From the NCBI GenBank assembly GCA_031280455.1, contig JAITGR010000042.1, forward strand, positions 1-7,079: a DNA stretch of 7,079 nucleotides, given 5' to 3'. Below are positions 1-5,215 of this stretch, in pieces. Every line of letters begins with the position of its first letter. Positions within the stretch are counted from its first letter, which is position 1. The notes under the pieces were generated by a model that ran no database searches, was not told the DNA's origin, and worked only from the letters and a program-made list of their open reading frames with translations. The position numbers and the translations under genes are program-made. Source of the stretch: Spirochaetaceae bacterium (lineage in GTDB: Bacteria; Spirochaetota; Spirochaetia; Treponematales; Breznakiellaceae).

Positions 1-1095
1 GAATTGAGCTGGCAGGAATACCGGACGTCGGAAGTGGTGCGCGGCGAACTTGAAAAATTCGGCATTCCGTTTGAGCGTGTCGCCGAAACCGGCGTTGTCG
101 CCACGCTTCAGGGGGGCAAGGGCGGCGGGCGGACTATCGCGCTGCGGGCGGATATGGACGCGCTGCCGGTGCGGGAACTGAACGACGTTTCGTACAAATC
201 GCAAAACGACGGCTGCATGCACGCCTGCGGGCATGACGGGCACACCGCGGCGCTGCTGGGGGCCGCGCGTATTCTCACGGAGATGCGGGGCGCATTTGCC
301 GGAACGGTAAAATTCTTCTTTGAGCCCGCCGAAGAGGTTGGTGGCAGCATCCACAAGTTTATCGAAGCCGGCCACCTGCGCGCCCTGGACGGCTGCTTCG
401 CCATTCACTTGTGGTCGCAGCTTGCATCGGGCAAGATTTCCTGCCAGGCGGGCGCGCGCATGGCGGGCACCGATTACTTTTTTTGCAAAGTGAAAGGGCA
501 GGGCGGCCACGGCGCGCTGCCGCATCTGGCGGTTGACCCCGTGGCGGCAGTGTGCGCCATCGTGATGAACTTGCAGACCGTCGCCAGCCGCGAAATTAGC
601 CCGCTGGAGCCGTTTGTGCTGACGATAGGCCGCATTGCCGCCGGCGAGCGCTTTAACGTGATTGCGGAGGAAGCGTTTTTTGACGGCTGCATCCGCACCT
701 TCAACCCCGCAATTCAGGCGCGGTGCAAAGAGATTATCGAGCGCGTCGCCGGCGATACCGCTTCGGCCCTGCGCGCGGAGTTTGAGTGGCTGGACTACTG
801 CTACGGGACGCCGCCGGTTATAAACGACCCCAAGGCGTGCGAACTTGCCGGACGCACCGTGGGCGAACTATTTGGCGCGGACACCCTGGGCGAGCTCGAC
901 CGCATTATGGGCGGGGAAGATTTTGGGATTTTTCTGGAAAAGGTGCCGCGCGGCCTTATGGCGTTTGTGGGCGCGGGTAACGCGGCGAAAGGCTGTTCGT
1001 TTTCGCACCACCACGGGAACTTCAACATTGACGAAGACGCGCTTAAAACCGCCGCCGCGCTGTACGCGCAGTACGCGCTCAATTTTCTCGCGTAA
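1..1095 (+). CDS. M20 family (M20D) metal-dependent amidohydrolase, 5'-truncated by the window edge
   Basis: This is a zinc- or manganese-type hydrolase of the aminoacylase/hippurate hydrolase group, which removes acyl groups from N-acyl amino acids or related amides in the cytoplasm. The window opens inside the gene: the first codons read E-L-S-W-Q-E, matching the family's usual HPELSWxE N-terminal motif, so the TTG at position 4 is an internal Leu and not a start. Counting that Leu as residue 1, the metal and catalytic residues are present: Cys75 and His77 in MHACGHDGH, Glu110-Glu111 in EPAEE, His135 in AIHLW, and His336 in the C-terminal HHHGNF motif. The lid/dimerisation domain spans about 157-267 and carries GQGGHG with His169. 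Only the extreme N-terminus is missing. The substrate cannot be read from sequence; hippurate, N-acetyl-diaminopimelate and indole-acetyl amino acids are all possible. The next gene starts 10 bases after the stop. Confidence 0.93.
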   Translation, partial: ELSWQEYRTSEVVRGELEKFGIPFERVAETGVVATLQGGKGGGRTIALRADMDALPVRELNDVSYKSQNDGCMHACGHDGHTAALLGAARILTEMRGAFAGTVKFFFEPAEEVGGSIHKFIEAGHLRALDGCFAIHLWSQLASGKISCQAGARMAGTDYFFCKVKGQGGHGALPHLAVDPVAAVCAIVMNLQTVASREISPLEPFVLTIGRIAAGERFNVIAEEAFFDGCIRTFNPAIQARCKEIIERVAGDTASALRAEFEWLDYCYGTPPVINDPKACELAGRTVGELFGADTLGELDRIMGGEDFGIFLEKVPRGLMAFVGAGNAAKGCSFSHHHGNFNIDEDALKTAAALYAQYALNFLA

Positions 1096-1105
1096 CGGGG
1101 GCGGT

Positions 1106-2269
1106 ATGAGGGGGCCGGCCTGCGCAATGCGTTTTTTTCAGGCGGCGTTGCTGCTCGCCGCGCTCGCTTCGTGCGCGAGCGTTGTGTCGTACCCGGAGCG
1201 CACGCGCGTCCCCGCTGACCTTGCCGGCGCGGCGCATGCCGGCGACCCGGTTATGGCGGACGAAAACGCGCTTATGGACAGGCTGGGCATAGTCTGGGTG
1301 CGCAACGATTTTTACTGGAACCGTGTGGAGCCGCGGCGCGGCGAATGGGATTTTTCGCGCTATGATAAAATGGTTGAAGAAAACAAAAAATCTGGCCGGA
1401 AAATCCTTGCGACTCTTGCGTTTGACAACAACTGGCTGTACAAAAACGGCAAGCGGCGCGACTACGTTTCGTCCGAACACCTGCCGTTGTATCTTGAATA
1501 TGTTGAAAAAGTGGTAACGCGCTACAAGGGCAAAGTCGACGCCTGGGAGATTTGGAACGAGCCGAATGTGCCTATCCGCTTTTGGAACGGGCCGCCCAAA
1601 GATTTTTTCGCGCTTTCGGCGGCGGCGGCCAAAAAAATAAAACAATGCGACAGCGGCGCGTACGTCATCGCCGGCGCGTTTTTCCGGCTGCCGGTTTCGT
1701 TTATAAAAGCCATGCACCGCGCCGGCGCGCTGGAAAACGTGGACGCGCTTTCTGTGCATCCGTACGCGAGCACGCCTGGGGCCGTTGTCCGGCTGTACGA
1801 CAAGTTTGAAAAACTGACGCGCGGCCTGGGGTTTGCCGGCGATTTATGGGTTACCGAGATAGGCTACCCCGTCGCGGGCTTTTACCCCATGACGATACCC
1901 GAAAAGCGGCTTGGCGACTATATTGTAAAAACAATGACGCTGCTTGCCGCGCGCGGCGCCCGTGTTGTTGTCTGGTATCAGCTTTCGGAATCGTACCTCC
2001 AGGGGTACGCGCCCGCGCCGGTTAATTCCGAGCGCTTTTTCGGCCTTGCGTACAAGGATTTTCAGCTGCGTTCCGGCGCGGGGGCTTTTGCCGATATTGT
2101 GGGCGCGATAGCGGGCGGCGAGTACCTGCGCGATGTGCCGGACGCGGCGGGCGGCGGCGGACGGGGCGCTGAATCGTTTTACTTCAAAAAAGCGAACGGG
2201 AGCATGGTTCGCGTTTACTGGGACAAAAAAAATCCCGCCAAAATAGAGACGGTGCCGGCGCGCCCATAG
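1106..2269 (+). CDS. Lipoprotein glycoside hydrolase, clan GH-A (GH39/PslG-like)
   Basis: A predicted secreted, lipid-anchored glycosidase of 387 residues. The N-terminus has a short positive stretch, a hydrophobic core (about 9-20) and a lipobox, LASC, making Cys23 the likely lipidated residue. The rest reads as a TIM barrel with retaining clan GH-A signatures: IVWVRNDFYWNRVEP at about 62-76 near the barrel start, WEIWNEPN with Glu152 as probable acid/base, SVHPY with His218, and WVTEIGYP with Glu251 as probable nucleophile. Residues about 325-387 look like a small beta-rich C-terminal region. The nearest families by these motifs are GH39 and the exopolysaccharide hydrolase PslG, but GH5 or another GH-A family is possible, and the substrate is unknown. 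I chose the ATG at 1106, in frame and 10 bases after the previous stop, behind GGGGG (1097-1101). The ATG at 1127 gives a more typical signal peptide and is a real alternative. The next gene encodes a polymer transferase, which suggests a role in trimming surface or extracellular polymer. Confidence 0.85.
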   Translation: MRGPACAMRFFQAALLLAALASCASVVSYPERTRVPADLAGAAHAGDPVMADENALMDRLGIVWVRNDFYWNRVEPRRGEWDFSRYDKMVEENKKSGRKILATLAFDNNWLYKNGKRRDYVSSEHLPLYLEYVEKVVTRYKGKVDAWEIWNEPNVPIRFWNGPPKDFFALSAAAAKKIKQCDSGAYVIAGAFFRLPVSFIKAMHRAGALENVDALSVHPYASTPGAVVRLYDKFEKLTRGLGFAGDLWVTEIGYPVAGFYPMTIPEKRLGDYIVKTMTLLAARGARVVVWYQLSESYLQGYAPAPVNSERFFGLAYKDFQLRSGAGAFADIVGAIAGGEYLRDVPDAAGGGGRGAESFYFKKANGSMVRVYWDKKNPAKIETVPARP

Positions 2270-2284
2270 CCGCCGGACACGAAC

Positions 2285-2290
2285 GGAGGA
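2285..2290 (+). promoter_or_regulatory. Ribosome binding site of the glycerophosphotransferase gene
   Basis: GGAGGA, a near-perfect Shine-Dalgarno sequence, lies five bases before the ATG at 2296. It is the strongest such site in the plus-strand block and fixes the start of the downstream gene. The other genes in the block have weaker, G-rich sites. Confidence 0.8.
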
Positions 2291-2295
2291 GTTGT

Positions 2296-3609
2296 ATGGT
2301 TTTGTTGTACATAGACCCGGGAACGGGGAGTATGCTTTTTTCAATTTTGATAGGCGCGGCGGCGACCTTGTACTTTCTGGTGCGCGCGTTCATCATCAAG
2401 ATAAAGGTGTTGGCAAGCGGCGGGAGCGCGGGGGCGCGGGGGCTGGCGCGCAAAAATTACGTAATCTACTGCGAAGGCCGGCAGTACAGCGACGTATTCA
2501 AGCCGGTGCTGGAAGAATTTGAAAAACGCGAAACGGAGCTGCTGTATTTAAGCTCGGCAGAGGACGACCCGCTTTTGAACGCCGCCTGGAAGTACATAAA
2601 AACCGAATACATAGGCGAGGGCAACAAGGCATTTGCCCGCCTTAATCTCTTGGCCGCCGATGTGGTGCTGATGACGACGCCCGCGCTCGATGTGTACCAG
2701 CTTAAGCGTTCCAGGGGCGTTAAGCACTACGCGCATATCTTGCACGCCCCGGGCGACGCGACTATGTACCGGCTTTTTGGCATTGATTATTTTGATTCGG
2801 TGCTGCTTACAGGCGAGTACCAGGCGCGCGACATTCGCGCGCTGGAGGCGCAGCGGGGGCTGCCGGAAAAGCGCCTGCCGGTAACCGGCTGCAGCTACCT
2901 TGACGTGTACGCCGAAAAAGCCGCCGCCCTCGCGGCTCCGGGTCCGGGGGCCGCCGCGAAGAACGCGCCGTTTACCGTGCTGGTCTCCCCGACCTGGGGG
3001 CCGTCGGGGCTGCTGGCCCGGTACGGCGAGCGCCTGTTAGCGCCGCTTGCCGCCACCGGCTGGCACATCATTGTGCGGCCGCATCCGCAGTCCAAAAAAT
3101 CCGAAGCGGCGCTGCTGGAACGGCTGGGCGGCCGTTTTAAGGACGCGCCGAATGTGGAGTGGGATTACGAGCGGGAAAACATACACGCGCTTGCCAGGGC
3201 GGACGTTATGATTTCCGATTTTTCCGGCGTTATTTTTGATTATACGTTTCTTTTTGATAAACCCGTGCTGTATGTAAACCAGAACATCGACCTGCGCCCG
3301 TACGATGCCGACGATATTTGTTCCGGCCCGGACGGAACAACCGACCTGAAAAAACTCTGGCAGTTCAGGGCGCTCGCCGATTTTGGCATTGAGCTAAAAG
3401 AAGAAATGTTCGAGCGCATCGGCGAAGTGCTGCAAAGCGTCTCCGACAACAGCGAGCTGCAGGCGGCGCGGGCGCGCGCAAAAAGCCAGGCGTGGATGTA
3501 CCCGCACAGCGCCGGACGGCGCATCGCCGACTTTATGGTAGAGACGCGCGAAACTATCGCGGTCGCGGAAAGCGCGGGCGCGAACATCGCGGTCGCGGAA
3601 AGCGCGTAG
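2296..3609 (+). CDS. Membrane-anchored CDP-glycerol glycerophosphotransferase-like protein
   Basis: This is a 437-residue member of the family (Glyphos_transf, TagB/TagF-like) that moves glycerol-phosphate or similar phospho-polyol units from CDP-glycerol onto a growing polymer at the inner face of the cytoplasmic membrane. It opens with YIDPGTGS (5-12) followed by one hydrophobic segment (about 13-36), a predicted membrane anchor. The catalytic part has LHAPGDATMYR (149-159), taking the place of the usual first-His loop (His150). It then has VSPTWGPSG (230-238), RPHPQS (261-266, His263 likely equivalent to the second catalytic His of TagF) and the conserved SDFSGVIFDYTFLFDKP (307-323). The start is fixed by GGAGGA five bases upstream. 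The last 18 residues contain two copies of IAVAESA, the product of a DNA duplication. The acceptor and the exact phospho-sugar alcohol are not known. TagF-like chain polymerase or TagB-like primase activity cannot be told apart here, so I give no symbol. The position next to a GH-A lipoprotein supports a surface-polymer role. Confidence 0.86.
   Translation: MVLLYIDPGTGSMLFSILIGAAATLYFLVRAFIIKIKVLASGGSAGARGLARKNYVIYCEGRQYSDVFKPVLEEFEKRETELLYLSSAEDDPLLNAAWKYIKTEYIGEGNKAFARLNLLAADVVLMTTPALDVYQLKRSRGVKHYAHILHAPGDATMYRLFGIDYFDSVLLTGEYQARDIRALEAQRGLPEKRLPVTGCSYLDVYAEKAAALAAPGPGAAAKNAPFTVLVSPTWGPSGLLARYGERLLAPLAATGWHIIVRPHPQSKKSEAALLERLGGRFKDAPNVEWDYERENIHALARADVMISDFSGVIFDYTFLFDKPVLYVNQNIDLRPYDADDICSGPDGTTDLKKLWQFRALADFGIELKEEMFERIGEVLQSVSDNSELQAARARAKSQAWMYPHSAGRRIADFMVETRETIAVAESAGANIAVAESA
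3556..3606 (+). repeat. Short direct repeat at the 3' end of the glycerophosphotransferase gene
   Basis: Two exact 21-base copies, at 3556-3576 and 3586-3606, lie 30 bases apart, with nine unrelated bases between them. Both are in frame and encode IAVAESA; the second copy ends directly before the TAG stop. A recent in-frame duplication or slippage event would explain it. It lengthens the C-terminus by ten residues and lies beyond the conserved catalytic motifs. Confidence 0.85.
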
Positions 3610-3619
3610 GCGGGCAGGT

Positions 3620-4270
3620 ATGGACGAGCGTGTTTTTATACTGGGCGTTGACCTTGACGGCGTTGTCGGCGACTTTTACGCGCAGCTTCGGCGCATCGCC
3701 GCCGAATGGCTGGACAAGCCGCTTGCGGCGCTGACGGAGAACGTCAGCTTCGGCCTGGAGGAGTGGGGCATCGCCGACTTCGGCGGGTACGACCGGCTGC
3801 ACCGCTTTGCCGTAACCGAACGCAACCTGTTCCGCGAAATGACGCCGATAAAAGACGCGCCGTCGATACTGCGCAAACTTTCCCAGCAGGGCATACGCAT
3901 TCGCATCATAACCCACCGCCTCTTCCTCAAGTATTCGCATAAAACTTCCATTGTGCAGACAGTCGAATGGCTGGACTCCCACGACATCCCGTACTGGGAC
4001 ATCTGCTTTATGAACGACAAAGGCGCGGTTGGCGCTCATGTATACATTGACGACGCGCCGGAGAAAATCATCAATCTGCGCGCGGACGGGTGCCGCACCA
4101 TCGTTTTTACCAATTCCACCAACCGCCACCTGGCCGGCCCGCGCGCCGACACCTGGCAGGACGTTGAACGGCTCGTCCTGGAAGCCGTCGACGAATGGCG
4201 CACCGGCGCGCTCAACCTGTTTGGCGCGTCCAGCTTCGCGCCGTCCTCCGGCGGCCAGAGGCCGCTCTAA
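3620..4270 (+). CDS. HAD-superfamily 5'(3')-deoxyribonucleotidase-like protein (NT5C type)
   Basis: A 216-residue cytoplasmic phosphatase of the haloacid dehalogenase fold, resembling the NT5C family that removes phosphate from (deoxy)nucleoside monophosphates. The four HAD motifs are readable. Motif I is GVDLDGVVGDFY, with nucleophile Asp11 and acid/base Asp13. Motif II is IITHR, with Thr98. Motif III is NDKGAVGAH, with Lys134. Motif IV is YIDDAPEKI, with Asp144 and Asp145 as Mg2+ ligands. The helical cap would be roughly residues 18-75. The last 20 or so residues are poorly conserved in appearance. The ATG at 3620 comes 10 bases after the previous stop, with a modest GGCGGG at 3609-3614, so it is probably co-expressed with the glycerophosphotransferase. 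Removing CMP released by that enzyme, or acting on a phosphorylated precursor, is an attractive but unproven link. Dephosphorylation of another small molecule cannot be excluded, since HAD substrate range is hard to predict. Confidence 0.82.
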   Translation: MDERVFILGVDLDGVVGDFYAQLRRIAAEWLDKPLAALTENVSFGLEEWGIADFGGYDRLHRFAVTERNLFREMTPIKDAPSILRKLSQQGIRIRIITHRLFLKYSHKTSIVQTVEWLDSHDIPYWDICFMNDKGAVGAHVYIDDAPEKIINLRADGCRTIVFTNSTNRHLAGPRADTWQDVERLVLEAVDEWRTGALNLFGASSFAPSSGGQRPL

Positions 4271-4283
4271 TGAAGCGGCGAAC

Positions 4284-4353
4284 CCACGGAAGGCACGCGG
4301 AAACCACGCGGAAAGAGACCGCAATTCCGTGTCATTTCCTCGTTTTTCCGCGG
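4284..4353. repeat. Imperfect palindrome built of six phased ACGCGGAA-like units
   Basis: By hand pairing, three stem blocks stack around an 11-base loop (4314-4324). The inner block pairs 4306-4313 with 4325-4332 at all 8 positions, one of them G-U. The middle block pairs 4295-4303 with 4335-4343 at 8 of 9. The outer block pairs 4284-4291 with 4346-4353 at 7 of 8. Each arm holds three copies of an ACG(C)GGAA unit, spaced 9-11 bases apart. It begins 13 bases after the nucleotidase stop. No T-run follows, so a classic intrinsic terminator is unlikely. It could be a dispersed palindromic (REP- or MITE-like) element, a transcript-end-protecting hairpin, or a dyad of protein-binding sites. Confidence 0.7.
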
Positions 4354-4359
4354 CTATTC

Positions 4360-4364
4360 GGGAG
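4360..4364 (+). promoter_or_regulatory. Possible ribosome binding site of a short open frame
   Basis: GGGAG lies eight bases before the ATG at 4373, a normal Shine-Dalgarno distance. It starts seven bases after the palindrome ends, so folding of the hairpin in RNA would leave it exposed. Confidence 0.35.
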
Positions 4365-4372
4365 AAAAGTGA

Positions 4373-4528
4373 ATGCTGACGGTAAAGGAACTCTGTGGGG
4401 CGGAGGCAGCGGTAGTAAAGCGGAATGAACTCCATGGGAAGGTGTTGGTTTATAAAACCGCCTGCAATCATGATACCTATCTTCCACCATTATCAGATGT
4501 TTGTTATACGAGTTACAAAAGTTATTAA
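4373..4528 (+). CDS. Possible small protein of 51 residues, unrecognised
   Basis: An ATG-to-TAA frame of 51 codons begins MLTVKELCGAEAAVV and ends SDVCYTSYKSY. I do not recognise it. In its favour are a GGGAG ribosome binding site at a good distance, a mixed amino-acid composition unlike the Arg/Pro/Ala-rich shadow frames of this GC-rich genome, and three Cys residues. Against it are its length, its place in a convergent intergenic region, and the absence of any visible domain or membrane segment. Its second half uses codons such as TTA, TCA and AGT that are less common in the flanking genes. It may be a real small gene, the remnant of a larger degraded one, or chance. Confidence 0.3.
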   Translation: MLTVKELCGAEAAVVKRNELHGKVLVYKTACNHDTYLPPLSDVCYTSYKSY

Positions 4529-4610
4529 CGTAAAAAACGTCAAGCATGTTGAAAATCCGTACGGCGGCCTGCTATGGCCCTGCTTTTTGTCAATACCCCG
4601 TTTGCCCGTC

Positions 4611-5213
4611 TTACGCGGCTATGGTTACGCCGGCTTCTTTGAGCCGGTCGAGCATGGCGGCGGTGCTTTCGCTTTGTATGCCCGCCGCGGCGGGGAGGAG
4701 GACGCGCACGGTGCGGCAAAAGCGCGCGGCGTCCAGGGCGCTGGCTCCCAGGCAGAAGTCGGTGGCGACGCCGCAGCAGTCCAGTTGGGTGTCCGGCGCT
4801 ATGAGCTGGCCGAGGCCGGTTGGCGTTGTCCTGTCGTTTTCAAAAAAAGCCGAGTACGAGTCGATGCCGGGGTTTGTGCCCTTGCGGACGATGAAGCGGA
4901 ACGGCCGCTGGTCGATTTCGGCGTGAAACTCCGCGCCCCAGGTGCCCTGGACGGTGTGCACAGGCCAGAGCGCTTGCGTGCCGTACGGCATTTCTACGGT
5001 GTCGAAGGGCTTTTTCCCCGCCCATTCGGTGTAAAAAGAACGGTGATTGGCCGGATGCCAATCCTGGCACGCCAGCACCAGGTCGTATTCGCCTGAATGG
5101 GCAAGGCTGTTGATGCGCGAAATAATGGCCGCGGCACCGGGGACGGCAAGCGCCGCCCCCGGCTGGTCGATAAAATCATTCTGCATATCAACGACTAACA
5201 GCGCCTTTTTCAT
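4611..5213 (-). CDS. pncA: Nicotinamidase
   Basis: This complete 200-residue cysteine hydrolase of the isochorismatase-like fold converts nicotinamide to nicotinate and ammonia, the entry step of the deamidating NAD salvage route, in the cytoplasm. The catalytic triad is intact: Asp9 in VVDMQNDF, Lys111 in VRKGTNP, and Cys154 in ATDFCLGASA. The metal site is also readable as Asp51, His53 and His57 in CQDWHPANH, with His86 in WPVHTVQGT. The Val149-Ala150 pair before TDFC fits the usual cis-peptide that shapes the oxyanion hole. Length matches the usual size of about 180-215 residues. The start is the ATG at 5213-5211, only two bases after the rpoC stop and with no good Shine-Dalgarno sequence, so it is probably translated by coupling to rpoC. 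Some family members also accept pyrazinamide. Function is well supported by the motifs. Confidence 0.95.
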   Translation of the reverse strand: MKKALLVVDMQNDFIDQPGAALAVPGAAAIISRINSLAHSGEYDLVLACQDWHPANHRSFYTEWAGKKPFDTVEMPYGTQALWPVHTVQGTWGAEFHAEIDQRPFRFIVRKGTNPGIDSYSAFFENDRTTPTGLGQLIAPDTQLDCCGVATDFCLGASALDAARFCRTVRVLLPAAAGIQSESTAAMLDRLKEAGVTIAA

Positions 5214-5215
5214 GC

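Larger units (their letters stand above)
4271..4610. other. Convergent intergenic region between the nucleotidase gene and pncA
   Basis: These 340 bases separate two blocks that are transcribed towards each other. They hold, in order, a 70-base imperfect palindrome (4284-4353), a 51-codon open frame with a ribosome binding site (4360-4528), and a stretch of about 120 bases (4441-4560) clearly richer in A and T than the flanking genes. I found no tRNA-like cloverleaf, no insertion-sequence ends and no convincing intrinsic terminator with a T-tract. Confidence 0.75.

Noticed and set aside
845..1105. N-terminal extension of the lipoprotein frame back into the amidohydrolase gene
   Set aside because: This part is an Arg/Thr-rich out-of-frame reading of the amidohydrolase. 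The signal peptide with its lipobox marks the true N-terminus near 1106 or 1127.
4270..4428. A 52-residue open frame starting at the TAATG overlap with the nucleotidase stop
   Set aside because: It runs straight through the palindrome, reads as Arg/Thr/Gly-rich sequence with no recognisable domain, and competes with a better small frame that has its own ribosome binding site.
3554..4471. Long minus-strand open frame (305 codons) opposite the nucleotidase gene
   Set aside because: The plus strand has all four HAD motifs in order. The minus-strand reading is low in recognisable motifs and crosses the palindrome and the intergenic region.
4526..4546. Small inverted repeat around an A-tract (TTAACGT and ACGTCAA)
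   Set aside because: ACGT is self-complementary and the stem is short with a mismatch, so this is likely chance in an AT-rich stretch.
4332..4547. Minus-strand open frame of 71 codons in the intergenic region
   Set aside because: No ribosome binding site is apparent, it crosses one arm of the palindrome, and the C-terminal half is Pro/Leu-rich shadow-like sequence.
4566..4587. Possible plus-strand terminator: GGCC stem, six-base loop and a TTTTT run
   Set aside because: Only four consecutive pairs form, and three bases separate the stem from the T-run. This is too weak to call.
4425..5096. Plus-strand open frame (223 codons) opposite pncA
   Set aside because: It is a shadow of pncA, whose complete catalytic triad and metal ligands lie on the other strand.
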